Positions 8,627 to 18,076 are shown, counted from the first letter of the stretch. The stretch is DNA of 64,000 nucleotides from JAAFIW01 sp031414805 (GCA_031414805.1 JANOQJ010000085.1:1-64000), one strand, 5' to 3'. The notes: a model not told the origin generated them from the letters alone. A program made the numbers and translations.

Positions 8627-8686
8627 TGCTATTTATTCAATAGCTGCTTGAGCAATGAATACAAGGGCTGAAAGCCGATTGGGCTT
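8627..8686 (+). repeat. dispersed TGCTTGAGCAG repeat, copy 5
   Basis: Starts 14 bp after the SDR stop. TTGCTATTTATTCAA lead, core TAGCTGCTTGAGCAATGA, ACAAGGGCT, then AAAGCCGATTGGGCTT, which forms a 3' hairpin. Confidence 0.9.
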
Positions 8687-8697
8687 GATTAGATACA

Positions 8698-8825
8698 TGC
8701 CTCAGATCGTCATTCCCGCGCATGCGGGAATCCACCTTTAGCGTACTTAAATCCCATGCTACGGCAACACCTCGCACCTGGATTCCCGCCTACGCGGGAA
8801 TGACGGATTGGTAGCGTCTGAGGCA
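8698..8825. repeat. 128-bp inverted-repeat element (REPIN/MITE-like)
   Basis: Outer arms TGCCTCAGA (8698-8706) and TCTGAGGCA (8817-8825) are perfect inverted repeats. Just inside lie GTCATTCCCGCGCATGCGGG (from 8709) and the inverse CCCGCCTACGCGGGAATGAC ending at 8804, each itself a palindrome of the ATTCCCGC-N-GCGGGAAT type that is widely dispersed in proteobacteria. Two inverted REP-like units around a central spacer of about 46 bp is the layout of a REPIN. Confidence 0.8.
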
Positions 8826-8833
8826 CACATCAC

Positions 8834-8871
8834 GCGCCCTGCAGGTTGAGGTGACAAATACCTGCACGCGC
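8834..8871 (-). terminator. possible terminator of the DUF4347 gene
   Basis: TGCAGGT (8840-8846) pairs with ACCTGCA (8860-8866), extended imperfectly by GCGC outside, just past the stop codon of the giant minus-strand gene. There is no U-run, so this is a weak call. Confidence 0.3.
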
Positions 8872-8876
8872 CATGT

Positions 8877-11800
8877 TTAAAACCAGAAATTCCCCGGTGG
8901 CAAATCAGCCGGTTGGCCCACGAGAGTCAGCGGCATGTTGCCCGCCCCACCCGTCACCGCAATGCTGCCGTTGGCAATGCCATCGGCATCAAACACCCCA
9001 CCGTCAGTGATCGCAAAGTCAATGCGCACCTTGTCGCCCACAGTTTCAATTGCGGTGGCGATGTTGTTCCACGCACCGTTTGCAGTTTTGATCCAGTAGC
9101 CGTTGGGGTTGCTGGCTGCGTCCACAAAGATGCTGAAGGTTTCGGTTTGGCCCACTCCACCGATGCCGGCGTTGAAGCTGATCGGGTTGAACAGGCTGGT
9201 GCCGTTGGGCAGGTTGGCCGGTGGCGCTTGAATGGTGAAGTTGGTGATGACGGCCTGGCCCGGGTCGGTGTCGGTGATGCCTTTGTTGGAGTCGGCCACC
9301 ACAGTCACAAAGCGCGTGGAATCGGGCACCGGGGCGGATACGACGTTGGCCTGTGTGGTGTCCAGCACGCCGTCGCCGTTGCCGTCACCGGTCAACCCGG
9401 CGGGTGTGGGTGGGCGAACCAATATTTCCTGTGCATTGGGCACGCCGTCGGCATCGGTGTCCAGGCTGGGGGCTGGTGCGGGTGGCGCAGGCGGTGGCGG
9501 CGGGGGAGCCGTGTTGTTGGTGGCGGCGGTGGGCGCAAGGGTGGAAGCGTCGTTGCCTGCGGCGTCCTGAACGGCGTTGGCGTCGTTGCCCGCCGTGGGG
9601 TCGGTGTAAGTCACGGTGATGAATTGGCCAAAGCCGATGGCGCTGGTCAGCGTGAGGGTGACGGTTTTGGCGGCGGCGTTGACGGCCACCGCCGTGACGG
9701 CATTGGGCGCACCGCCCACGGTGACGGCAAACGCACCGCTCGCGGGAACATTGACGGCGTCCAGGTTGCTCAGGTCGGTGTAAGTCAATATCACCTGATT
9801 ACCCAAGCCAGCGGCGCTGGCAAACACGGGTGCGGCCGTGTCGGGCGTGGTGTTGGTCACCGCTGTGGCAGCCAGGGTGGCGGCGTCGTTGCCCGAAGCG
9901 TCCTGAATGGCATTGGCGTCGTTACCAGCCGTGGGGTCGGTGTAGGCCACGGTGATGCCGGTCTGCCCAAAGACCACAGGCGTGGTCAGCGTCAGGGTGA
10001 CGGTTTTGGCGGCTGCGTTCACGGCCACGGCTGTCACCAGGTTGGCTGCGCCTGTGTTCACCGCAAAAGCACCGAAGGGCGGCAGGTTGGCCGCATCCAG
10101 GTTGCCGGCATCGGTGTAGGTCAGGGTCAGCTGGTTGCCATTAACCGCTGCGCTGGCAAATACCGGTGGGGTGGTGTCGTTACCAGTGACCGTGATGCCA
10201 TTGCCAAATAAGTCGGCAATCACAACGGCGGTGTCCGCACCCGCGTTCCAGTCTTCCAGCAGCCCCAAGTTGTAAGTGGTGGTGTCGGTCGCGCTGGTAC
10301 CGTCTTTGTTCAGGCGCAGCGCCAATTGAGCCCTGTCATTGGCGCTCATGGTGATGGTGAACGTGGTGTTCGACGTGATCTCCACATTGGACGTATCGGT
10401 CAAGGTGTAGTTGAAGGCACCTTGGCCCAGCAAGCGGATCCGGTTGGCTACGACGTCGTTGGCAGCGCCCGCCAAGCTGAGGAAGTTGCTACCCGTCACA
10501 GTCAGCACACGGGTATTCACGTTGTAGGTAGCACTGGCGACGGTGGGCGCGACCACATTGCTGACGGTGATGCCGTTGCCGGTCAGGTCGGCGGTCACCA
10601 CCGCTGGATCGGCACCAGCAGCCCAATCTTCGGCGGCCACCAGGTTGTAGGTGTTGGCGCTGGTGGAGCTGGTGCCGTTTTTGTTGATGATGAGATTTGC
10701 AGCCAGCCTGTCTGCGGCACTCAGGGTGAGGGTGAAGCTGGTGGCGCTGGCGATCTCCACATTAGGCGTGGTGGTCAGGTTGTAGCTAGCACCGCCTTCG
10801 CCCTGCAAGAAAAACTTGTTGGCCACGATGTCGTTGCCCGCGCCGTTCAGGCCAGTCAGGCCGGTGCCTGTGACCACCAGAACGCCGGTATTGGCGTCGT
10901 AGGTGGCGCTGGTGATGGAGGGAACCGGCACGTTGCTGACAGTAACGGCGTTGGTGGCGTCCGCAATGTTGCCGCCGGTGATCACACTGTTCCAGTCGTC
11001 GGTAGCAGCCAGGTTGTAGGTTGTGCCGTTGGTCGAGGTGCTGCCGTTTTTGTTGAACAAAGCGTTGACGGCGGCAATGTCAGCGCCCGTCAAGGTCACA
11101 GCGAAGCTGGTGGCGCTGGTCACTTCCACATTGCCCGTCGTGCTCAGGGTGCGAGTGGCTCCGCCCTCCCCTGTCAGGGTCAAGGTGCTGGTGGTGATGT
11201 CGTTGGTGGCACCGATGGTTTTGACCAGATTGGTGCCGGTGACCGTCAGCACGCCTGTTGCCGCGTCAAAGGTGGCGCTGGTGATGGTGGGGGCTGTGAC
11301 GTTGCTCACCGTGACACCGTTGCCTGTCAGGTCTGCGCCCGAGGTGGTGGTTTGGTTCCAGTTGGCCGCTGCGGCCAGATTGAAGGTGGTGGCTCCGACC
11401 GATGTGGTGCCGTTGTTGTTCAAGATGCCGTTGATGGCGAGTCTGTCGGCTGCGTTCAGGGTGACGGCGAAGGCCGTGGAACTGCTGGCAGTGACGTTGG
11501 CGGTGGTCAGGGTGTAGCTGCCGCCCTGGCCGGTCAGGCTGAGTCTGCTGATGTCAATGGTGTCGCCGCCGACGATGTTCAGTGCACTCACGCTCAGGAT
11601 GCCGGTGGCTGCGTCATAAGTAGCACTGAGGATGCTGGGCGCAGCGTTGCTCACCGTGATGGCGTTGCCGGTCAGGTCTTGAATGTTGCCGCCCGTGATG
11701 ACGCTGTTCCAGTCGTCGGCTGCGGCGATGTTGTAGGTGGTGGCACCGGCACTGGTGGTGCCGTTTTTGTTCAGTAATGAATTGACAGCGGCAATGTCGG

Positions 11801-14800
11801 CCCCGGCCAGGGTGAAGCTAAAGCTGGTGTCGCTGGAAATCTCGACGTTGCCGGTGGTGAAAAGCGTCCGGGTGGCACCGCCCTCGCCGGTGATCGTCAA
11901 AGTGCTGATGGTGATGTCATTGGTCGCGCCAATGGTTCTGACCAGGTTGGTGCCGGTGACGGTGAAGACGTTGGTGGCGCCGTTGAACGTGGCGCTGGTG
12001 ATGGTGGGGGCGGCGACATTGCTGACGGTGACGGCGTTGGTGGCGTCGGCTGCGGATGTGGTGGTGACATCCCAGCCGGCCACGGCGGCGAGGTTGAAGG
12101 TGGTGGCACCAACAGAGCTTGTGCCATTGTTGTTCAAAATGCCGTTGACAGTCAGGCGGTCGGCTGGGTTCAGCGTCACTGAAAAGGCGGTGGCGCTGCT
12201 GGCGAAGACGGTGGGGAAGTTACTGTTCAAGGTGTAGCTACCACCCTGGCCGGTCAGGCTGAGTTTGGTCACGTCGATCACATCGTTGGTAGCGATGTTC
12301 AAAGCCGAGACCGACAAGATGCCAGTGGCCGCGTCATAGGTGGCGCTTTGAATGTTGGGAGCGGCGTTGGTCACCGTGATGGCGTTACCGGTCAAGTCCT
12401 GGATGTTGCCGCCAGTGATGACGCTGTTCCAGTCGTCGGCCGCCGCAATGTTGTAGGTGGTGCTGCTGGCGCTGCTGGTGCCATTTTTGTTCAAGAGGGC
12501 GTTGACAGCAGCAATGTCGGCACCAGCCAAAGTGAAGCTGAAGCTGGTGGCACTGGTGATCTCGACGTTGCTGGTGGTGCTCAGGGTGCGGGTGGCTCCG
12601 CCTTCACCGGTGATGGTGATCGTGCTGATGGTGATGTCGTTGGTGGCACCGACAGTTTTGACCAGGCCTGTGCCGGTGACGGTGAAGACGTTGGTGGTGC
12701 CGTCAAAGGTGGCGCTGGTGATCGTGGGGGCGGCGACGTTGCTCACCGTGACACCGTTGCCGGTCAGGTCAGCGCCCGAGGTGGTGGTTTGATCCCAGTT
12801 GGCCGCTGCTGCCAGGTTGAAGGTGGTGGCGCCGACCGATGTGGTGCCGTTGTTGTTCAGCACGCCGTTGATGGCAAGTCTGTCGGCTGCGTTGAGCGTC
12901 ACGCTGAAGGCCGTGGAGCTGCTGGCGGTGACGTTGGCGGTGGTCAGGGTGTAGCTGCCGCCCTGGCCGGTCAGGCTCAACGTGTTCACTGCGATGGTGT
13001 CTCCGCCAATGATGTTCAAAGCAGAGACCGACAGGATGCCAGTGGCGGCGTCATAAGTAGCGTTCAGGATGCTCGGCGCTGCGTTACTCACCGTGATGGC
13101 GTTGCCCGTCAAGTCCTGGATGTTGCCGCCGGTGATGACGCTGTTCCAGTCGTCTGCAGCAGCAATGTTGTAAGCAGTGCTGCTGGCGCTGCTGGTGCCG
13201 TTTTTGTTCAAGAGGGCGTTGACAGCAGCAATGTCGGCACCAGCCAAAGTGAAGCTAAAGCTGGTAGCGCTGGTGATCTCGACGTTGCCCGTGGTGGACA
13301 GCGTTCGGGTGGCTCCGCCTTCTCCTGTGATGGTGATCGTGCTGATGGTGATGTCGTTGGTGGCACCGACGGTTTTGACCAAGCCTGTGCCGGTGACGGT
13401 GAAGACACCGGTCGTGCCGTTGTAAGTGGCGCTCGAAATCGTGGGTGCCGTGACGCCGTTGACGGCGACGGCGTTGCCGGTCAGGTCGGCGGGCGCAGAA
13501 GTTGTCCAACCACCCGCGCCCGCCAGGTTAAAGGCGGTGGTGCTGACGGCTGTGGTGCCGTTCTGGTTCAGCAAACCGTTGACAGCCAGTTGGTCGGCTG
13601 CGTTCAGGGTGACACTGAAGGCGGTGGCGCTGCTGGCAGTGGTGTTGCCGGTGGTCAGCGTGTAGGTGTTGCCGCCTTGCCCGGTGAGGGTGAGGTTGCC
13701 GACCACGATGGGGTTGCCGGTGACCATTCCGGTACCGGTGACGCTCAAGACGCCTGTGGAGGCGTTGTAAGTGGCGCTGGTGAGGGTAGGTGGATTGAAG
13801 TTGGTATTTTGAGTGCCACCGCCAGTGGTGGTGATCGTGGAGGTGGCGGTACCGTTGGAACCCGCTGTGTTGCCCGCCCCCGCTGCGGTTCCGCCGCTGC
13901 CTGACGAACCCAGATTGCCCGTTGAAAGCGTGGTGTTGGTGGCAGCATCCAGATTGGCGGTGCCGCCAACGTTGAAAATGCCGCCGATGCCGTTGCCGCC
14001 TGCACCGCCGTTGCCAGAGGCTATATAAGCAGAAGACCCGCCGCCACCACCGCCGCCAGCCGCGCCAATGTTGTTGGTAATGCTGCTGCTCAAAACGGTG
14101 ATGGTGCCCGTGTTGTAGATGCCGCCGACTGCAAGACCACCGATACCGCCAACGCCGTTGGTGCCCGTGCCGCCACCGCCGCCGCCAATCGAAATGGAAC
14201 CATTGTTTGCCGTGGCACCGTTGCCGCCAGCGGTGTAGCCACCCCCGGTGTAGGTGGAACCTGCACCGCCCGTGGCACTGCCGCCGCTGCCGCCCTTGGT
14301 GGAACTGGCATAGGGACCACCGCCCCCTGTGCCACCCGTGATACCGGCTGGCGCGCTTCCGGTTGCGAACGCTGAACCGGTCGTGCCGTTTCCGCCAGTA
14401 CCGCCCAGGCCACCGCCAAACCCACCGCCGCCGCCGCCACCACCGGCGTACAAGCCTTGGCTACCGCCACCACCGCCACCACCAGACGCCTTATTGCCTG
14501 TGATGGAGCTGTTGATAACCGTCAGGTTGCCTGCGTTGGCGATACCGGCACCCAAGGCGCTGCCGCCGGCGGTGGCGGGCATGGCCACGTTCACGCCGCC
14601 TGCTCCCCCGTTGCCCACCAGCAAACCATTGGTGATCACCAGCCCGTCCAGCGTGACGGTGCCCGTCGTGATGTTGATGACCCGGCTGGTGTGGTTGGCG
14701 TTGATGGTGACGTCGGCGGTGCCGTTGTTGTCCAGGTCGCCGTCGATGGTGAGGTTTTTGTTGATCACCAACTCGCCGGACGACAAAGTCACGGTCATGC

Positions 14801-15449
14801 CTGCGTTGAAGGTAATGGTGTCGCCCGCAACGGCCGACCCAATCAGGGTGCGCAAGCTGCCAGCGCCGGTGTTGGCGTTGCTGGTCACGGTCAGGGTGGC
14901 CAGGCTCAGGTCGTAGTCGCCCATGCCTAGAGCGGACAGCGCGTTGTCCGATTCAATGGTGCCGCTGGTGATTTCGAGGGTCCAGTCTGCCTGTGCGGAC
15001 GTGCCCGTACGGTCGTCCGAGGCCGCCACATCAGCGCCGGTGAGCGCAGCCAGGTTGCTCACGAAGGCCTGGCCCTCATCGCCCGCAGCCAGGTTGCACG
15101 AGTAAATCAATATGTCGCCGTCCGCCGTCATGCCCTGCCCGATGCGGGCCAGGTCGGCACTGTGGGCGGTGAGCGCGTTGGCATCCAAAAAGCTGTTGCC
15201 CAGCCACAACTGCCCATCAAAACCGTGCGCCACGATCTGCACAGATGCCACGCCCGGGTTTTGGCTCACAAAGTCGGCAATCTGCGCCAGACCATCCTGG
15301 TCAGGGTCGAGAAACACCACGGTCACATCACCGTCAACGCCCTGCAGCAAAGTGGCCGCGTCCTGCACACGGCTGTCGATGAACAGCACTTTCGCAATCG
15401 ATGTCGGCTGGGTTGGATTGATCTGGTTTTGGGTGTCGGCGGTGGTCAT
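8877..15449 (-). CDS. giant DUF4347 / SwmB repeat surface protein
   Basis: A 2190-residue protein of the kind displayed or exported at the cell surface. Layout: residues about 20-165 are a DUF4347 domain (VLFIDSRVQDAATLLQGV ... VQIVAHGFDGQLWLGN); 180-275 a beta-helix-like part; 275-545 a long glycine-rich stretch; 551-1755 ten tandem beta-rich repeats of 112-120 residues; 1756-1980 two SwmB-like domains (TLTYTDAGNLDA, VAYTDPTAGNDA); then a proline run, calcium-loop-like DTDADGVPNAQE and DGNGDGVLD, and a C-terminal choice-of-anchor-like domain. There is no Sec signal and no RTX nonapeptides; DUF4347 proteins often use type I secretion, but no secretion genes are in view. The large antisense frames opposite it are codon-bias shadows. 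Confidence 0.88.
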   Translation of the reverse strand: MTTADTQNQINPTQPTSIAKVLFIDSRVQDAATLLQGVDGDVTVVFLDPDQDGLAQIADFVSQNPGVASVQIVAHGFDGQLWLGNSFLDANALTAHSADLARIGQGMTADGDILIYSCNLAAGDEGQAFVSNLAALTGADVAASDDRTGTSAQADWTLEITSGTIESDNALSALGMGDYDLSLATLTVTSNANTGAGSLRTLIGSAVAGDTITFNAGMTVTLSSGELVINKNLTIDGDLDNNGTADVTINANHTSRVINITTGTVTLDGLVITNGLLVGNGGAGGVNVAMPATAGGSALGAGIANAGNLTVINSSITGNKASGGGGGGGSQGLYAGGGGGGGGFGGGLGGTGGNGTTGSAFATGSAPAGITGGTGGGGPYASSTKGGSGGSATGGAGSTYTGGGYTAGGNGATANNGSISIGGGGGGTGTNGVGGIGGLAVGGIYNTGTITVLSSSITNNIGAAGGGGGGGSSAYIASGNGGAGGNGIGGIFNVGGTANLDAATNTTLSTGNLGSSGSGGTAAGAGNTAGSNGTATSTITTTGGGTQNTNFNPPTLTSATYNASTGVLSVTGTGMVTGNPIVVGNLTLTGQGGNTYTLTTGNTTASSATAFSVTLNAADQLAVNGLLNQNGTTAVSTTAFNLAGAGGWTTSAPADLTGNAVAVNGVTAPTISSATYNGTTGVFTVTGTGLVKTVGATNDITISTITITGEGGATRTLSTTGNVEITSATSFSFTLAGADIAAVNALLNKNGTSSASSTAYNIAAADDWNSVITGGNIQDLTGNAITVSNAAPSILNATYDAATGILSVSALNIIGGDTIAVNTLSLTGQGGSYTLTTANVTASSSTAFSVTLNAADRLAINGVLNNNGTTSVGATTFNLAAAANWDQTTTSGADLTGNGVTVSNVAAPTITSATFDGTTNVFTVTGTGLVKTVGATNDITISTITITGEGGATRTLSTTSNVEITSATSFSFTLAGADIAAVNALLNKNGTSSASSTTYNIAAADDWNSVITGGNIQDLTGNAITVTNAAPNIQSATYDAATGILSVSALNIATNDVIDVTKLSLTGQGGSYTLNSNFPTVFASSATAFSVTLNPADRLTVNGILNNNGTSSVGATTFNLAAVAGWDVTTTSAADATNAVTVSNVAAPTITSATFNGATNVFTVTGTNLVRTIGATNDITISTLTITGEGGATRTLFTTGNVEISSDTSFSFTLAGADIAAVNSLLNKNGTTSAGATTYNIAAADDWNSVITGGNIQDLTGNAITVSNAAPSILSATYDAATGILSVSALNIVGGDTIDISRLSLTGQGGSYTLTTANVTASSSTAFAVTLNAADRLAINGILNNNGTTSVGATTFNLAAAANWNQTTTSGADLTGNGVTVSNVTAPTITSATFDAATGVLTVTGTNLVKTIGATNDITTSTLTLTGEGGATRTLSTTGNVEVTSATSFAVTLTGADIAAVNALFNKNGSTSTNGTTYNLAATDDWNSVITGGNIADATNAVTVSNVPVPSITSATYDANTGVLVVTGTGLTGLNGAGNDIVANKFFLQGEGGASYNLTTTPNVEIASATSFTLTLSAADRLAANLIINKNGTSSTSANTYNLVAAEDWAAGADPAVVTADLTGNGITVSNVVAPTVASATYNVNTRVLTVTGSNFLSLAGAANDVVANRIRLLGQGAFNYTLTDTSNVEITSNTTFTITMSANDRAQLALRLNKDGTSATDTTTYNLGLLEDWNAGADTAVVIADLFGNGITVTGNDTTPPVFASAAVNGNQLTLTYTDAGNLDAANLPPFGAFAVNTGAANLVTAVAVNAAAKTVTLTLTTPVVFGQTGITVAYTDPTAGNDANAIQDASGNDAATLAATAVTNTTPDTAAPVFASAAGLGNQVILTYTDLSNLDAVNVPASGAFAVTVGGAPNAVTAVAVNAAAKTVTLTLTSAIGFGQFITVTYTDPTAGNDANAVQDAAGNDASTLAPTAATNNTAPPPPPPAPPAPAPSLDTDADGVPNAQEILVRPPTPAGLTGDGNGDGVLDTTQANVVSAPVPDSTRFVTVVADSNKGITDTDPGQAVITNFTIQAPPANLPNGTSLFNPISFNAGIGGVGQTETFSIFVDAASNPNGYWIKTANGAWNNIATAIETVGDKVRIDFAITDGGVFDADGIANGSIAVTGGAGNMPLTLVGQPADLPPGNFWF
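10185..13795 (-). repeat. ten tandem ~340/360-bp coding repeats
   Basis: Within the giant gene, units alternate between a long type (about 120 residues; ATNDITISTITITGEGGATR and VNALLNKNGTSS) and a short type (about 112 residues; YDAATGILSVSALNI and LTGQGGSYTL). Both end in DLTGN-A/G-I/V-TVSN. Order from the N-terminus: short, long, short, long, short, long, short, long, then two diverged long units. Neighbouring units are near-identical at DNA level, so copy number may change by recombination or be misassembled. Confidence 0.8.
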
Positions 15450-15473
15450 TGCAGGATCCTTTTTGACAATCTG

Positions 15474-15535
15474 AATACTATAAATTTAATAGCTGCTTGA
15501 GCAGTATTTACAAGGGCTGGTGGCCAATTTCTCTC
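15474..15535 (+). repeat. dispersed TGCTTGAGCAG repeat, copy 6
   Basis: Lies in the 102-bp gap between the DUF4347 start and the upstream sulfotransferase stop. Core TTAATAGCTGCTTGAGCAGT, ACAAGGGCTGGTGGCC. Confidence 0.9.
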
Positions 15536-15551
15536 ATAAACTTGAATTCTG

Positions 15552-16388
15552 TTACGGGCTGACTGAGCCGGGTTTGACCGTCAATACATTGGCGCGGCTG
15601 CCCGCTGTGTCTTTCCAGAAAGACAGCTTGCTGTATTGCGTAAACAAATCAGGCGGCAAGATGGTTTCGCGCGGCTGCAGGCTGACGGCGGGGCGCACTT
15701 TGTGCAGGCCGCGCATGCCCAGGGGCGCATCGAATTCCGGCACGTCGTATTGAATGCGTTCAAAGTCGTGGTCAAACGGCACTTCGCCCAGAAACTGGTA
15801 AATCAGCGGAATGACTTTTTGTGGGGCCTGCGCCAGCAGGTCGTACTCAATCAACAGCATGCAGCTGGCGTGCTCGCTGTAAAACGCACTTTTCAGCGCC
15901 GTCCAGGGGTAGCCGACCATGCGGCTGTGTTGCGCCAGGGTTTCAACCCGGCTGTAGACGGTGGCGCGCTCGGTGTCGTTGTTGAACAGGCGGGTGATCT
16001 CATACGGGTCTTCGCTGTATTTGCGCTCAATGCTGTCCATCACCCAGGCCACGTTGCGCACACAGGCAATCACCTTTGAGCCGGGGAACTGGTCCATCAG
16101 CATGGGCAGATGGGCGGTCCACATGCGGTTAGTGTCAAACACCACAGCCTTGTCAGCCTGGTTGGCGTAGTACGAATCAAACAGGCCGCGGACCAACCGT
16201 TTGCGCTCTTCGGTGGTGATGACCGGGCCAAACTCGGTGCCCGCACCAAATTGGTTCAACATGCCTGAATACAAAGCACCTACAGGGCTGGTCATGCCAG
16301 CATGAAAACGGGGGTTTTGCAACAGGATGGCCGACAACAAGGTGGAGCCCGCGCGGGGCAGTCCGGAGATGAAGTGGTAGCGGGGCAT
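15552..16388 (-). CDS. sulfotransferase-family protein 1
   Basis: A 278-residue sulfotransferase-fold protein. FISGLPRAGSTLL at residues 5-17 is the PAPS 5'-phosphate-binding loop; the conserved 3'-phosphate segment follows (KVIACVRNVAWVMDSIERKY). The frame extends to a GTG at 16424, but starting at the ATG at 16388 puts the loop near the N-terminus as in relatives. It has no signal peptide, so it is cytoplasmic. It sits head-to-tail upstream of the giant DUF4347 gene and diverges from two tail-collar genes, with a second sulfotransferase 3 kb away, so the acceptor may be one of these proteins. That link is inference. Confidence 0.85.
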   Translation of the reverse strand: MPRYHFISGLPRAGSTLLSAILLQNPRFHAGMTSPVGALYSGMLNQFGAGTEFGPVITTEERKRLVRGLFDSYYANQADKAVVFDTNRMWTAHLPMLMDQFPGSKVIACVRNVAWVMDSIERKYSEDPYEITRLFNNDTERATVYSRVETLAQHSRMVGYPWTALKSAFYSEHASCMLLIEYDLLAQAPQKVIPLIYQFLGEVPFDHDFERIQYDVPEFDAPLGMRGLHKVRPAVSLQPRETILPPDLFTQYSKLSFWKDTAGSRANVLTVKPGSVSP

Positions 16389-16443
16389 GGTCACCCGAAA
16401 AAGCGAATGTCTGCCGTTGGACACATTACTCGTGCGGCTGAAT

Positions 16444-16499
16444 AGCTATATATTTCATAGCTGCTTGAGCAGTATTTATAAGGGCTAAAGCCGCTTTTG
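16444..16499 (+). repeat. dispersed TGCTTGAGCAG repeat, copy 7
   Basis: In the divergent gap between sulfotransferase 1 and tail-collar protein A. AGCTATATATTTCATAGCTG lead and core, then ATAAGGGCTAAAGCC. Confidence 0.88.
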
Positions 16500-16713
16500 A
16501 GCATATTTTCCCCAACGATATTGTTGGCGCCATTTGGGCATGTAAGCCTCCCACAGACACCTAACGAACAAATGAAAACTGGCGGCAAATCTCACCAAAG
16601 ACGCCGACCAATGTCAGACGACTTTACTCGCAAAATTACATTCCGAATCACATTGACGTGTGAAATTTTGCACCCTACGATACTTGCCTTACAACAACTT
16701 CTGGAGTGCGGCG

Positions 16714-17367
16714 ATGGACGCGTTTATGGGTATGGTCATGCCGGTAGGCTTCAACTTTGCACCCCGCGGCTGGGCTTTTTGCAACGGGCAGCTGATATCA
16801 ATTTCGCAAAATTCAGCCCTGTTTGCCCTGCTGGGAACCATCTACGGCGGCGATGGGCAAACCACATTTGCCCTGCCCGACCTGCGTGGCCGTGTGCCGG
16901 TCGGCTCGCAGGCGCAAGGGCCTGGGCTCGCCAATGTGGTGCAAGGTGAGCTGGGGGGTAGCAACAACGTGACCGTCTCTGCCTCAGGCAGCGCCACAGT
17001 GGCATTGTCTGCCGCTAACCTGCCCGCCCACACCCACGGCACCACCGGATTGACCGCCACCACCGCGGTGAACGTGAGCACCGGAACCGGCGGCAGCGTC
17101 ACACCGGCAGCGGGCAGCGTGCTCACCGGTACGTCACTCGGTTCAGCCCCGGCCGCTGCCATTTACCTGTCAGCCGCCACCTCGCCCACAGCACCGGTGG
17201 CCCTGGGCGGCGTAGCGACCACCTTGAGCGGCAACACCGCCAGCGCAGGCACCGGTGCAGCCTTGAACGCGCCAGTCAACACCTCTGCCAACGCGTCAGT
17301 CATGCAGCCCTATTTGGGTGTGAATTTCATCATCTGCATGGAAGGCATCTTCCCGTCGCGCAATTAG
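16714..17367 (+). CDS. phage-tail-collar (MdpB-like) protein A
   Basis: A 217-residue protein with the tail collar fold (microcystin-dependent protein family). Residues 1-60 hold the signature: MPVGFNFAPRGWAFCNGQLI, then LFALLGTIYGGDGQTTFALP and DLRGRVPVG. The middle and C-terminal parts are Ala/Thr/Gly-rich and end in MQPYLGVNFIICMEGIFPSRN-like residues. ATG at 16714 has GGAG 8 nt upstream; the frame opens earlier without a better start. There is no signal peptide and no phage structural gene nearby, so this is the chromosomal, non-prophage type. A near-identical-length paralogue follows 35 bp downstream. Confidence 0.9.
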   Translation: MDAFMGMVMPVGFNFAPRGWAFCNGQLISISQNSALFALLGTIYGGDGQTTFALPDLRGRVPVGSQAQGPGLANVVQGELGGSNNVTVSASGSATVALSAANLPAHTHGTTGLTATTAVNVSTGTGGSVTPAAGSVLTGTSLGSAPAAAIYLSAATSPTAPVALGGVATTLSGNTASAGTGAALNAPVNTSANASVMQPYLGVNFIICMEGIFPSRN

Positions 17368-17402
17368 TTTCTCGAATCACTTTTTAAAACAGGAGTATCG
17401 AA

Positions 17403-18056
17403 ATGGACGCATTTCTAGGAATGATCATGCCGGTGGGCTTTAACTACGCCCCGCGCGGCTGGGCTTTTTGCAATGGGCAATTGCTTTCAATTGCACAAAA
17501 TACGGCTCTGTTCTCTTTGCTTGGCACCACATACGGCGGAAACGGGACAACCACCTTTGGGCTACCCGACCTGCGGGGCCGTGTGCCGGTGGGCGGGCAG
17601 GCCAATGGCCCCGGACTCAGCACTGTGCAACTAGGTCAATCGTCGGGTACCAACAACGTGACCGTCACTGGCACAGGCAACGTCACAGTGGCCCTGTCTG
17701 CTGCCAACTTGCCCGCGCACACCCATGGCACCACCGGGATGACCGCCGCCACAACCGTCAACGTGAGCACGGGAACCGGCGGCAGCGTCACACCTGCAGC
17801 GGGCAGCGTGCTCACCGGTACGTCGCTCGGCTCAGCCCCCGCCGCCGCGGTTTACCTGCCAGCAGCCACCTCGCCCACAGCACCCGTGGCCCTGGGCGGT
17901 GTTGCCACCACGCTGGGCGGCAACACCGAAAGCGCAGGCACCGGCACGGCCCTGAATGCGCCCGTGAACACCTCTGCCACGGTGTCCGTGATGCAGCCGT
18001 ACCTGGGCTTGAATTTCGTGATTGCGACGCAAGGCATTTTTCCGTCGCGCAATTGA
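17403..18056 (+). CDS. phage-tail-collar (MdpB-like) protein B
   Basis: A 217-residue paralogue of the preceding gene with the same signature (MPVGFNYAPRGWAFCNGQLL, FGLPDLRGRVPVG) and AGGAG before the ATG. The stretch from about residue 118 to 165 (VNVSTGTGGSVTPAAGSVLT and the following SPTAPVALGGVATTL) is almost unchanged between the two, while the first 100 residues differ more, which suggests recent duplication or gene conversion. The two probably form a transcription unit. The function of the family is not established. Confidence 0.9.
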   Translation: MDAFLGMIMPVGFNYAPRGWAFCNGQLLSIAQNTALFSLLGTTYGGNGTTTFGLPDLRGRVPVGGQANGPGLSTVQLGQSSGTNNVTVTGTGNVTVALSAANLPAHTHGTTGMTAATTVNVSTGTGGSVTPAAGSVLTGTSLGSAPAAAVYLPAATSPTAPVALGGVATTLGGNTESAGTGTALNAPVNTSATVSVMQPYLGLNFVIATQGIFPSRN

Positions 18057-18076
18057 GCTGCAAGGCAAATGTCGTT

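Noticed and set aside
8913..13904. Very long plus-strand open frames (432, 483 and 518 codons) opposite the giant repeat gene
   Set aside because: They are antisense shadows created by its GC-rich, repetitive codon usage; translations are Gly/Val/Ala-rich without domains, and repeat with the same period as the real gene.
16714..18056. Prophage, suggested by two tail-collar proteins
   Set aside because: No capsid, terminase, portal, tail tube, integrase or lysis gene lies nearby, and this protein family is common outside phages.
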